NCBI GenBank assembly: GCA_964575675.1
Contig: CAZNRY010000007.1
Coordinates: 1 to 44,767, forward strand
Source: CAZNRY01 sp964575675
GTDB taxonomy: Bacteria > Eisenbacteria > RBG-16-71-46 > CAIMUX01 > VGJL01
DNA length: 44,767 nt
Reading direction: 5' to 3'
A model generated the notes under the pieces. That model was not told the origin of the DNA, made no database searches, and worked only from the letters and a program-made list of their open reading frames with translations. The position numbers were made by a program, and so were the translations under genes. Positions 16,327 to 24,370 of this stretch are shown here, piece by piece. Position 1 is the stretch's first letter; every line of letters starts with the position of its first letter.

Positions 16327-17559
16327 CTACCCCTGTTGCTCCGGGTGGGGCGCCGCTCGATCGGCGACCAACAGGCCGACCGCGATCGCGCAGGCAAGGG
16401 CCATCAGGCTTCCCCCGATGAGCCACGGTGCGGACACGCCGAGCTTCCCGAAGAAGTATCCCGCCCCGAGGGGACCGAGAACGCGTGCGAGCGACGAGAG
16501 GCTCTGGGCAAGGCCGAGGATTCCGCCCTGGTCCTCGGCGTTTGTTTTTCTGGAGATGAGGCTCTGAAGCGACGGACCCGCGAGCCCGCTGCCGAGGGCC
16601 AACACCCCCATCACAATCAAGAGCGGCACGTAGCCGTGGCATAGGGGGGCGAGGAGAAGTCCCCACGACATCGACATCGTGCCGATCACGACGAGCCGGG
16701 ACTCGCCTAATCGTTTGGTGAACCACCCGATCAGCCCGCCCTGCATCGCGACCATGAGGACGCCGATGTAGGCGAACATCCACCCCGCTTGTCGTCCCGT
16801 CATTCCGAGGGTGCGCTCGCCCCAGAGCACGAAGATCGCTTCCATGTTCGCGAAGGCGAGCGTGCTCAGCGCCGAGAGGCCGATGAGCCATCCGAGGCGC
16901 GGGTGCGACAGGGCGCGATGGAGGGATACCCACGAGATGCCGGGACGGGCGCGTCCCTGCGAGGGGGCGCCGGGAGGCTTCGTTTCCTGCAGCCACGCGT
17001 AGGCAAGGATCCAGTTCACGAGCGAGAGGAGTGCCGCCGCGAAGAAGGGCAGGCTCAGCTGCAACGGCTGGAGCGCCGCAGGAAGCCACGCGGGCGGGAG
17101 CGAGGAGAGGGTCCCGCCGACGAAGGGCCCGAAGATGAACCCGAGGCCGAAGGCGGCGCCGACCAGGCCCATTCCCTTGGCGCGTTCCTCGGGCTTCGTC
17201 ACGTCTGCGATCACCGCCTGAGCCGCGCTCAGGTTCGCCCCGGCGATCCCGGAGAAGATTCGCGCGATGAGCAACCCGGTCAGCGATTGCGTGAAACCCA
17301 TGAGGAGGTAGGAGGCGAATCCCCCGGCGATGCTGATGAGCAGGATCGGACGCCGGCCGACCCTATCGCTGAGCCGCCCCCAGAGCGGGACGAAGATGAA
17401 CTGCATCAATGAGTAGCTCGCCGAGATGGCCGTGACCTTGAAGGGGGTTGCCCCGAACCGCTCGGCGTAGAGAGGCAGAAGGGGCAGGACAAGCCCGAAC
17501 CCGAGCAGGTCGAGAAAGACGGTCTGGAAGATGACGACCAGAGGTTTCTTGTTGCGCAT
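16327..17559 (-). CDS. MFS transporter, TetA-like multidrug exporter family
   Basis: A 410-residue, 12-helix major facilitator. Helix 1 carries FLDLLGFGLVLPLLPLY, the loop 2-3 signature is GRLSDRVGRRPILLIS (G-x-L-x-D-R-x-G-R-R), and helix 5 has GAAFGLGFIFGPFVGG (antiporter motif C type). The central loop with KPPGAPSQGRARPG separates the halves. This pattern fits the TetA/DHA1 drug:proton antiporters; the substrate cannot be deduced. ATG at 17559 follows a G-rich site (GGGGGGC). It is divergent from the PP2C gene with about 100 bases between starts. Confidence 0.88.
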   Translation of the reverse strand: MRNKKPLVVIFQTVFLDLLGFGLVLPLLPLYAERFGATPFKVTAISASYSLMQFIFVPLWGRLSDRVGRRPILLISIAGGFASYLLMGFTQSLTGLLIARIFSGIAGANLSAAQAVIADVTKPEERAKGMGLVGAAFGLGFIFGPFVGGTLSSLPPAWLPAALQPLQLSLPFFAAALLSLVNWILAYAWLQETKPPGAPSQGRARPGISWVSLHRALSHPRLGWLIGLSALSTLAFANMEAIFVLWGERTLGMTGRQAGWMFAYIGVLMVAMQGGLIGWFTKRLGESRLVVIGTMSMSWGLLLAPLCHGYVPLLIVMGVLALGSGLAGPSLQSLISRKTNAEDQGGILGLAQSLSSLARVLGPLGAGYFFGKLGVSAPWLIGGSLMALACAIAVGLLVADRAAPHPEQQG

Positions 17560-17658
17560 GTGCCCCCCGGGCGGTTCCCTTGGTCCCAACCCTGATCGCC
17601 GATACTAACCGAATGTCGGGCGGGCGCGAGCAGAACTCATCGCCGGGAGTGTGTCACC

Positions 17659-18471
17659 GTGAGCGCGTTGATTCGATGGGAAGGGGGAACGGACATCGGT
17701 CTGGTCCGCCAACGGAACGAGGACGCATGGGGCGGGATCCCTTTCGGGGCAGGGCGCCCGGGAGCCGTTCTCGCGATCGCGGACGGGATGGGCGGCCTGC
17801 CCGGGGGGGATGTGGCCGCGCGCCTCGCCGTCGAGACGGTGCTCGGGCTCGCCGCCGGGCTCGGAGGTGAACCCGATCCCGCGGCGCTTCTTGGAGAGCT
17901 GTTCGAGAAGGCCCAGGGCGCGCTGGCCCGCAGGGCCGAATCGGATCGATCGCTCGACCGGATGGGGACGACCCTGACCGTCCTGCTGGTTCGCGACGAC
18001 GGGGTGTGGGTCGGGCATCTCGGCGACACCCGGCTCATCTGGCGAAGAAAGGACGAGATCTGTCTGGTGACCGCGGATCACAACCTAGCCTGGGATCTCG
18101 TTGACGCCGGTCTCCTGGGCCCCGACGCCGCCGAGCAGGATCCATCCAGTTCGATCCTGACGCGGCATCTGGGGCCGCACGCCGCCCTGAAGCCCGACGT
18201 TTTCGACCGCCCCCTCGATCTCCGGCCGGGCGACCGCCTCCTGCTGGCGAGCGATGGGCTCGGGAAAGTTCTGCCGATGGAGGAGATCGCGGGAATCGTG
18301 TCGCGCGAGACGCTCCCCGGGGCTATTCGGGAGCTGATCAGCCGGACCCGGGAGGGAGGAGCCCCCGACAACGTGACCGTGCTCATGGCGGAGGTCACTG
18401 AACCTCCCGTGCTGAGCGGTCCTGTGTTCGGATGGGAAGAACCTCGGTATCGCTGGAGCGCCCTCGACTAG
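17659..18471 (+). CDS. PP2C-family serine/threonine phosphatase
   Basis: A 270-residue soluble protein with all the metal-binding motifs of PP2C/Stp phosphatases: GLVRQRNEDAW near residue 16, LAIADGMGG near 40, GTTLT near 110, GHLGDTRL near 125, LLASDGLGK near 200 and PDNVTVLMAE near 240. It would remove phosphate from Ser/Thr of proteins. Bacterial members usually counter a Hanks-type kinase, but no kinase gene is in the window. Start GTG at 17659. The C-terminal tail (GWEEPRYRWSALD) is short and aromatic. Confidence 0.92.
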   Translation: MSALIRWEGGTDIGLVRQRNEDAWGGIPFGAGRPGAVLAIADGMGGLPGGDVAARLAVETVLGLAAGLGGEPDPAALLGELFEKAQGALARRAESDRSLDRMGTTLTVLLVRDDGVWVGHLGDTRLIWRRKDEICLVTADHNLAWDLVDAGLLGPDAAEQDPSSSILTRHLGPHAALKPDVFDRPLDLRPGDRLLLASDGLGKVLPMEEIAGIVSRETLPGAIRELISRTREGGAPDNVTVLMAEVTEPPVLSGPVFGWEEPRYRWSALD

Positions 18472-18588
18472 ACCAGTTTGAGTAGATCTGAGACGCTCGC
18501 CACGCGCATCCGCTCGGCCCGGCTATTGTTCCGGGGGCGCCGGACCTCGCGGCGCGCGGGCTCGCTTCTCAGCCGAAGTCAAACCGGC

Positions 18589-19158
18589 CTAGACCTCCCA
18601 CTGGCGAAGGATCTCGAAGAGGACGACCCCGCAGGCGGTCGCGACGTTTAACGAGTTCTTCCTCCCGCGCAAGGGGATCTCGACGATCCAGTCGGCTAGT
18701 TCCAGGACGGGCCGCGTGACACCTGCGACCTCATGTCCTAGGATCAAGGCGATGGGGCGGGGGTAAGGGAGGCTGCGGTAGTCGACCGATCGGTTGGTCA
18801 GCTCAAGGGCCGCCAGTGCATAGCCGCTCGCTTTGACGATCTGAATCGCTTCCATCGTATCGATGTGATGAGACCAGGGGACGAGAGTCGTCGCGCCCCG
18901 GGCCGTCTTGTCCAGGCGCGGGTGCGGGGGATACGGCGTGATTCCGCAGAGGTGGAGTCGTTCCACCCCGGCTCCCTCGCAGGTGCGGAAAATGGAGCCT
19001 ACGTTGAAGGCCGAGCGGAGGTTGTCCAGAACGAGCCGAATCGGGACCCGAGCGGTTGGTTCCCCGGGCTTATCGAGGTCGTCGCGCTGCCTGACGACGA
19101 GGGGCTGGTCCTCCGTGTCCACGCTTCGGACGCTACCAGGCTCCCGGGTCAACGGCAA
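18589..19158 (-). CDS. SpoU/TrmH-family RNA 2'-O-methyltransferase
   Basis: A 189-residue SPOUT-fold enzyme using S-adenosylmethionine. Motif 1 is LDNLRSAFNVGSIFRTCEGAG, motif 2 is ALILGHEVAGV and motif 3 is IPLRGRKNSLNVATACGVVL, which forms the knot and cofactor pocket. It lacks the N-terminal L30e-type substrate domain of RlmB and matches short TrmH/TrmL-like forms; target RNA (tRNA or rRNA) is unknown. The listed start is TTG at 19158; conserved sequence begins near residue 38, so a shorter start is possible. It runs toward the PP2C gene and is divergent from the nuo operon. Confidence 0.88.
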   Translation of the reverse strand: MPLTREPGSVRSVDTEDQPLVVRQRDDLDKPGEPTARVPIRLVLDNLRSAFNVGSIFRTCEGAGVERLHLCGITPYPPHPRLDKTARGATTLVPWSHHIDTMEAIQIVKASGYALAALELTNRSVDYRSLPYPRPIALILGHEVAGVTRPVLELADWIVEIPLRGRKNSLNVATACGVVLFEILRQWEV

Positions 19159-19182
19159 CCGGAGCGGGATCGCCCTGTAGGG

Positions 19183-19211
19183 TTGACACCCCTTCCGAGC
19201 ATGACTAGCCT
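19183..19211 (+). promoter_or_regulatory. Candidate sigma-70 promoter of the nuo operon
   Basis: TTGACA at 19183-19188, 17-base spacer, TAGCCT at 19206-19211, about 45 bases before the nuoA GTG, which itself follows GGGGAGGATCC. The -35 is perfect; the -10 has only 3 of 6 matches but is like others in this window (TAGNNT). Confidence 0.6.
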
Positions 19212-19255
19212 AAGCGCGATGTGCCTCTGAAGGCATCTGGATTTGGGGAGGATCC

Positions 19256-19690
19256 GTGGAATTCCACTTTGCGACGGTCCTGGTGTTCATCGTGGTGGGG
19301 GTGGGGCTGGCCGCCTTCGTTCTGCTACTCTCCAGACTCCTGCGCCCCTTCAATCCGGGTCTCGACAAGTCATCGATCTACGAATGCGGGGAGCGGCCCA
19401 TCGGCAGTCCGTGGATCAAGTTCAACATCCGCTTTTATGTCGTCGCCTTGATCTTCGTCGTCTTCGACGTGGAGATCGTGCTGCTCTATCCGTGGGCGAC
19501 GATCTACAAGGAGATGGGTGCGATTTCCTTCGTCTACCTGCTGATCTTCCTCGTCAGCCTGCTGGAGGCGCTCGTCTACGTGTGGAAGAAGGGAGACCTC
19601 GAGTGGGTCAAGCCGCAGGTCCGTCGCCATGATGTGACGGCCCCCGTGCCGGAGACGCGCGAGATCAAAACATCGGGAGCGAGGCCATGA
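19256..19690 (+). CDS. nuoA: NADH-quinone oxidoreductase subunit A
   Basis: A 144-residue, three-helix membrane subunit of complex I near the quinone site. The conserved loop SSIYECGERPIGSPWIKFNIRFYV and the second helix FVVFDVEIVLLYPW (with the acidic pair) are present, then the third helix VYLLIFLVSLLEALVYVW. The start is GTG at 19256 with a GGGGAGG site. It is the first of eleven nuo genes and overlaps nuoB by ATGA. The tail of about 25 residues after the last helix is longer than usual. Confidence 0.95.
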   Translation: MEFHFATVLVFIVVGVGLAAFVLLLSRLLRPFNPGLDKSSIYECGERPIGSPWIKFNIRFYVVALIFVVFDVEIVLLYPWATIYKEMGAISFVYLLIFLVSLLEALVYVWKKGDLEWVKPQVRRHDVTAPVPETREIKTSGARP

Positions 19691-20202
19691 GCATCATCGA
19701 GGATAGATTCGAAGAGGGGATCCTGGTCACCTCGCTCGACACCGTGATCAACTGGGCGCGGCGTTCGAGCGTCTGGCCGTTGACGTTCGGTCTTGCGTGC
19801 TGCGCGATCGAGATGATGTGCACCGGGTTCGCTCGCTACGATCTCGATCGCTTCGGCAGCGGCCCGTTCCGCGCGACCCCGCGGCAGTCCGACCTGATGG
19901 TGGTCGCGGGGACGGTCACGCATCAGATGGCCTCCCGGCTGAAGTTGATCTACGACCAGATGCCGGAGCCGAAATATGTCATCTCCATGGGAAGTTGCGC
20001 GAACGCGGGCGGTCCCTATTGGGAGCATGGCTACTCCGTTCTGAAGGGGGTCGACAAAATCATTCCCGTGGATGTCTATGTGACGGGCTGCCCTCCTCGC
20101 CCGGAGGCGCTGCTCGACGCGCTCCTTCACCTGCAGAATCAAGTGATCAAGAAGAAGACGATCGCCCGCTCGCGGAGACCGATCGTGGTGGGGGAGGCAT
20201 AG
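19687..20202 (+). CDS. nuoB: NADH-quinone oxidoreductase subunit B
   Basis: A 171-residue peripheral subunit that binds the terminal 4Fe-4S cluster N2, the electron donor to quinone. All four ligand cysteines are seen: the adjacent pair in FGLACCAIEMM, one in ISMGSCANAGG and one in VTGCPPRPEALL. Arginine-rich loop RYDLDRFGSGPFRATPRQ is normal for the quinone pocket. It is 1 base from nuoC and overlaps nuoA. Confidence 0.96.
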   Translation: MSIIEDRFEEGILVTSLDTVINWARRSSVWPLTFGLACCAIEMMCTGFARYDLDRFGSGPFRATPRQSDLMVVAGTVTHQMASRLKLIYDQMPEPKYVISMGSCANAGGPYWEHGYSVLKGVDKIIPVDVYVTGCPPRPEALLDALLHLQNQVIKKKTIARSRRPIVVGEA

Positions 20203-20203
20203 C

Positions 20204-20683
20204 GTGGAGCCGGAGCAGGTCGCCGAGCGGCTGAACACGCGTTTTCCGGACATCGTGAGAAAGGTCGAGAAGGAGCACGCAGGAGACCCGTTCCTCGTGA
20301 TCGACGCGCCGCGGATCGCCGAGCTCTGCCAGTTCCTCCGCGACGATCCGGAGTTCCGGTTCGAATGGCTGATGTGCCTGAGCGGGGTCGACTATCCGCC
20401 CGAGACGATCGCCGTGGTCTATCACCTGCACTCGCAGACGCACGGGCGGAAGCTCGTGCTGAAGGTCCTGCTCGATCGCAATGACCCGAAGGTCCCCACG
20501 GTCGAACACGTGTGGAAGATGGCGAACTTCCACGAACGGGAATGCTACGACATGCTCGGCGTCGTCTTCGAGGGGCACCCCGACCTGCGGCGAATCCTTC
20601 TTCCCTTCGATTGGGAAGGATATCCGCTTCGGAAGGACTACGAATACCCCGAGACGTATCGCGGGGTTACGAACAAACCGTAG
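20204..20683 (+). CDS. nuoC: NADH-quinone oxidoreductase subunit C
   Basis: A 159-residue soluble arm subunit of complex I. The family signature ERECYDMLGVVFEGHPDLRR with the following LLPFDWEGYPLRKDY is intact. It is separate from nuoD, not fused as in E. coli. GTG at 20204 comes directly after the nuoB stop; 37 bases separate it from nuoD. Confidence 0.94.
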   Translation: MEPEQVAERLNTRFPDIVRKVEKEHAGDPFLVIDAPRIAELCQFLRDDPEFRFEWLMCLSGVDYPPETIAVVYHLHSQTHGRKLVLKVLLDRNDPKVPTVEHVWKMANFHERECYDMLGVVFEGHPDLRRILLPFDWEGYPLRKDYEYPETYRGVTNKP

Positions 20684-20720
20684 GCGGCGGGAAGAAGATC
20701 GTACGAGGGAGGCGGGCGCG

Positions 20721-21866
20721 ATGCCGATCGACACCACACCGAGACCCCGGGATCTGCACACGGAAGAGATGATCCTGAACATGGGTCCGCAGCATCCGTC
20801 CACGCACGGCGTGCTCCGCCTCGAGCTCACGACCGACGGGGAGATCGTGCGCGGGGTGCGTCCGTTCCTCGGGTACCTCCACCGTTGTTTCGAGAAGCAC
20901 GCCGAGAAGGTCGGCTACACCGGGGTCATCCCGTACACGGACCGGATGGACTATCTGGCCGCGATGAACAACAACCACGGCTTCGTGATCACGGTTGAGA
21001 AGCTGATGGGCCTCGAGATCCCCGAGCGCGCGGAGTACATCCGGGTCATCATGGCGGAGCTCAATCGCATCGCGAGCCATCTCGCCGCCTTCGGGACCTA
21101 CGCGAACGACCTGGGCGCGGTCACGCCCCTCCTCTATGCCTTCCGCGAGCGCGAGAAGATCATGGACATCTTCGAGATGGCCTGCGGAGCGCGGCTCACC
21201 TACAACTACTACCGGATCGGCGGATTGAGCGGGGACCTGACCCCGGCGATGCTCGCGGCGACTGCCGCGTTCCTGGACTACTTCGAACCGAAGTTGAAGG
21301 AGTACGACGCGCTTCTTTCGTACAACAAGATCTTTCTCGAGCGAACGACGGGGGTCGGCGTGATCCCCCTCGCGATGGCGGTCAACTACGGCCTGACGGG
21401 TCCGAATCTCAGGGCCAGCGGCATGAAGTTCGACCTGCGGAGGGACGACCCCTACTCGATCTACGATCGCTTCGATTTCGACGTTCCCACGGGCAAGGGC
21501 CTGAAGGGCGAGATGGGGGACTGCTGGGACCGGTACATGGTTCGGATGTGGGAGATGCGCGAGAGCATCAAGATCCTCCGGCAATGCCTTGCCCAGATTC
21601 CCGAAGGCGACTACATCAATCCGAAGACCCCGAAGGCGATCAAGCCGCCCAAGGGAGAAGTCTACGTCCGGGTCGAGAACCCCCGGGGTGAGCTGGGCTA
21701 TTACCTCGTCAGCGACGGCAAGCCGAATCTCTACCGGCTGAAGGTCCGCTCGCCGTGCTTCACGAGCATCGGGGTTCTCCCCGCGATCAGCGAGGGGACG
21801 ATGATCGCGGATCTCGTCGCGATCATCGGATCGATCGACATCGTGCTCGGCGAGGTCGACCGATGA
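20721..21866 (+). CDS. nuoD: NADH-quinone oxidoreductase subunit D
   Basis: A 381-residue 49-kDa-type subunit, related to the large subunit of NiFe hydrogenases, which forms the quinone cavity with NuoB. NMGPQHPSTHGVLRLEL is the signature; GYLHRCFEKHAEK and the C-terminal IVLGEVDR are as in the family. The quinone-binding His and Tyr regions are present. The open frame extends further left, but GGGAGG 9 bases before ATG 20721 and family length fix the start. Confidence 0.95.
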   Translation: MPIDTTPRPRDLHTEEMILNMGPQHPSTHGVLRLELTTDGEIVRGVRPFLGYLHRCFEKHAEKVGYTGVIPYTDRMDYLAAMNNNHGFVITVEKLMGLEIPERAEYIRVIMAELNRIASHLAAFGTYANDLGAVTPLLYAFREREKIMDIFEMACGARLTYNYYRIGGLSGDLTPAMLAATAAFLDYFEPKLKEYDALLSYNKIFLERTTGVGVIPLAMAVNYGLTGPNLRASGMKFDLRRDDPYSIYDRFDFDVPTGKGLKGEMGDCWDRYMVRMWEMRESIKILRQCLAQIPEGDYINPKTPKAIKPPKGEVYVRVENPRGELGYYLVSDGKPNLYRLKVRSPCFTSIGVLPAISEGTMIADLVAIIGSIDIVLGEVDR

Positions 21867-21915
21867 TCCAGCCGGCGCTCGAGCAAGCAGCCCGCGAATC
21901 AGGGAGGGGCATGCG

Positions 21916-22971
21916 GTGAAGGAGTGGGTCGACGGGTTGATCGCGGGTTCCGGCGCGCTGCAGGGAATTCCGCACGAGGTCTCCTACCTCCTCGCGATGG
22001 TATTCGTCGCTGTTGTCGCCTTCGGTTGGATGGCGATCTGCGCGCTCGCCTTCGTGTGGCTCGAGCGGAAGGTCTCGGCGCGGATCCAGTCGCGCATCGG
22101 TCCCGTCTACGTCGGCGGGAAGTTCGGCTGGGCACAGACGATCGCCGATGCCTTGAAGCTCCTGATGAAGGAGGACACGATCCCCGCCTCGGCGGACCGC
22201 TTGCTCTTCACGATCGCGCCGGTGATCGCCTTCCTGGCCACGCTCTTGACCTTTGTTGCGATCCCCTTCAGCGAGAGGCTCGTCGCGGCCGAACTGGACA
22301 TCGGGATATTCTTCGTCCTCGCCGTCTCGTCCTTGGGGGTGATCGGAATCATCATGGGCGGCTGGGCGTCCAACAGCAAATGGAGCCTCTACGGAGGGAT
22401 GCGGGCGGCGAGCCAGATCATCTCCTACGAGATTCCAGTCGCCATGTCCTTGATCGGCGTCGTGATGTACTGCGGGACGCTGAACATGGTCGAGATCGGC
22501 CGCCTTCAGGCCGGCGGGTTCTGGCACTGGAACCTCTTCCGCTCACCCTTCCTCTTCGCCGCCGCCTTCGTCTACTTCATCGCGGCCTTGGCCGAGATCA
22601 ACCGAACGCCGTTCGATCTTCCCGAGGCCGAGTCCGAGCTCGTCAGCGGCTACAACACCGAGTACAGCGGGATGAAGTTCGCCCTCTTCTTCCTGGCCGA
22701 GTTCGCGAACCTGTTCGTCATTTCGGCGGTCGCGTCCGTCATGTTCCTCGGGGCCTGGAATTCGTTCTTGCCCTGGCAGATCCTTCCGGGGCCCGTTTGG
22801 TTCCTGATGAAGACCTTTTTCCTCGTCATCGTGATCATGTGGCTTCGCTGGACCCTGCCGCGGCTCCGCGTCGATCAGCTGATGCACGTCTGCTGGAAGG
22901 TCCTGATCCCGATCGCCTTCGTGCTGTTGATCGGCTTGGGTACGCAGATGTGGATCTTCAAGGTCAAATAG
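21916..22971 (+). CDS. nuoH: NADH-quinone oxidoreductase subunit H
   Basis: A 351-residue, eight-helix membrane subunit that links the quinone site to the proton channels. Present are WLERKVSARIQSRIGPVYVG, ADALKLLMKED, and the loop EINRTPFDLPEAESELVSGY with its conserved acidic residues. GTG at 21916 follows GGGAGGGG. In full 14-gene operons nuoE, nuoF and nuoG come between nuoD and nuoH; here only 49 bases do. Confidence 0.96.
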   Translation: MKEWVDGLIAGSGALQGIPHEVSYLLAMVFVAVVAFGWMAICALAFVWLERKVSARIQSRIGPVYVGGKFGWAQTIADALKLLMKEDTIPASADRLLFTIAPVIAFLATLLTFVAIPFSERLVAAELDIGIFFVLAVSSLGVIGIIMGGWASNSKWSLYGGMRAASQIISYEIPVAMSLIGVVMYCGTLNMVEIGRLQAGGFWHWNLFRSPFLFAAAFVYFIAALAEINRTPFDLPEAESELVSGYNTEYSGMKFALFFLAEFANLFVISAVASVMFLGAWNSFLPWQILPGPVWFLMKTFFLVIVIMWLRWTLPRLRVDQLMHVCWKVLIPIAFVLLIGLGTQMWIFKVK

Positions 22972-22988
22972 ACAGGAGAGATGGAGCG

Positions 22989-23504
22989 ATGAGCAGCGTG
23001 GGCAAGTATCTCTCTGGCATCTACAAGGGGTTCTCGACGGCGCTGATCGGCATGGGCGTCACCGGGCGAAACGCGTTCACGAAGCCGACGACCCTCGAGT
23101 ACCCCGACGTGAGATGGGAGCTCCCCGAGCGCTATCGGGGGATTTTGCACAATCGAGAGGAAGACTGCATCGGCTGCCTCGCCTGCGCCCGTGCCTGTCC
23201 GGTCAACTGCATCCACATCGAGATCAGCAAGCGGGAGAAGGAGGAGTACGGGGTGACCTCCGATGGAACGAAGATCACCCAGTGGATCCCACGGTTCGAC
23301 ATCGACATGTCGCTTTGCATGATCTGCGGTCTCTGCACGGAGGTCTGTCCGACGGAGTGTCTGACGATGACGAAAGAGTACGAGCTGGCCGTTCAAGACA
23401 AGCGGAAGATGTATCTCGAGTTCGCCTTCGAACGCGACAAAGAGATGGTGAAGAAGAAGATGGCCGAGAAGGAGGCCGTGACGGCGGCGGAAGCCAAGGA
23501 GTGA
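22989..23504 (+). CDS. nuoI: NADH-quinone oxidoreductase subunit I
   Basis: A 171-residue ferredoxin-like subunit with two 4Fe-4S clusters (N6a, N6b): CIGCLACARACPVNC and CMICGLCTEVCPTEC. It normally receives electrons from NuoG. Without NuoG it could accept them from ferredoxin or another donor. The C-terminal 30 residues are a charged helix (KKKMAEKEAVTAAEAKE). ATG at 22989 after GGAGAGATGGAG. It lies 17 bases after nuoH. Confidence 0.95.
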   Translation: MSSVGKYLSGIYKGFSTALIGMGVTGRNAFTKPTTLEYPDVRWELPERYRGILHNREEDCIGCLACARACPVNCIHIEISKREKEEYGVTSDGTKITQWIPRFDIDMSLCMICGLCTEVCPTECLTMTKEYELAVQDKRKMYLEFAFERDKEMVKKKMAEKEAVTAAEAKE

Positions 23505-23543
23505 CCGGCTCTCATTCGGGGTCGGTGGAGGTGGGGAAGCAAG

Positions 23544-24050
23544 ATGGCTGATGAGATCCGGTCGGGAATCTTCCTGGCGTTCGCGCTGCTGACGATCGCC
23601 TCGGCGGCGGTCGTCGCCTTCGCCAAACAGATCGTCCACAGTGTTTTCGCTCTGCTGTTCACATTCTTCGGCGTCGCTGGGCTCTATGTTCTTCTCCATG
23701 CGGACTTCCTCGCCGCGACCCAGGTGATGATCTACGTGGGTGGGATCCTGGTCCTGCTTCTCTTCGGCGTGATGCTGACCCACAGGATCGCGAGCGTCGA
23801 CCTGAAGAGCGTGAGCTTCCAGCGCCTTCCGGCCGGGGCGATCTGTATCGGCCTCCTCGCCCTGCTGCTCGTGGTGGTCTATCGAACGCCGTGGCCCGTG
23901 AAGGCCCTTGCGCCGTTCGCGCCGACCGCCAAGCCGATCGGACGCCACCTGATGACGGATTTCCTCCTCCCCTTCGAGGTCATCTCGGTCCTGCTCTTCG
24001 CGGTTCTGATCGGCGCGGCGATGATCGCCCGCAGCGAGGCGCGGCGATGA
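23544..24050 (+). CDS. nuoJ: NADH-quinone oxidoreductase subunit J
   Basis: A 168-residue, five-helix membrane subunit. The pi-bulge helix region LHADFLAATQVMIYVGGILVL is well conserved. ATG at 23544 follows GGTGGGGAAGCAAG. The stop overlaps the nuoK start as ATGA, so the two small subunits are coupled. Confidence 0.94.
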   Translation: MADEIRSGIFLAFALLTIASAAVVAFAKQIVHSVFALLFTFFGVAGLYVLLHADFLAATQVMIYVGGILVLLLFGVMLTHRIASVDLKSVSFQRLPAGAICIGLLALLLVVVYRTPWPVKALAPFAPTAKPIGRHLMTDFLLPFEVISVLLFAVLIGAAMIARSEARR

Positions 24051-24352
24051 TCCCGCTCCAGCATTACCTGGCGATCGCCGCGATCCTCTTCACGTTGGGC
24101 GTCTACTGCGTTTTGACCCGCAGGAACGCGGTGACGATCCTCATGGGGATCGAACTGATCCTGAACTCGGCGAACCTGAACTTCGTCGCCTTCGCCCGTT
24201 TCTGCACCGGCGGGATCTTGGGGCAGGTCTTCGCGGTCTTCGTGATCATCATGGCTGCGGCCGAGGCCGCGATCGCGCTCGCGATCGTCCTGAATCTCTA
24301 CAAGCGGATGAACTCGATCGATGTCGATGAAGCCGACTCGATGCGGGGATAG
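24047..24352 (+). CDS. nuoK: NADH-quinone oxidoreductase subunit K
   Basis: A 101-residue, three-helix MrpC-like subunit. The buried glutamates of the proton path are in MGIELILNSANLNF and IIMAAAEAAIALAI. The open frame extends upstream into nuoJ, but ATG 24047 in the ATGA overlap and family length (about 100) decide the start. Confidence 0.95.
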   Translation: MIPLQHYLAIAAILFTLGVYCVLTRRNAVTILMGIELILNSANLNFVAFARFCTGGILGQVFAVFVIIMAAAEAAIALAIVLNLYKRMNSIDVDEADSMRG

Positions 24353-24370
24353 GGAAGGGATCGAGAGAAG

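Noticed and set aside
16067..16567. Plus-strand frame reading TRTTRTRTG-type repeats
   Set aside because: It is the shifted frame of the hyperacidic gene continuing into the MFS antisense; no ribosome site.
17580..17608. TTGGTC-N17-TACTAA as a promoter for the PP2C gene
   Set aside because: Only 3 of 6 matches in each box; not better than chance in this space.
18530..18544. TCCGG-GGGCG-CCGGA stem between PP2C and TrmH genes
   Set aside because: Only five pairs and no T-tract; common by chance in GC-rich DNA.
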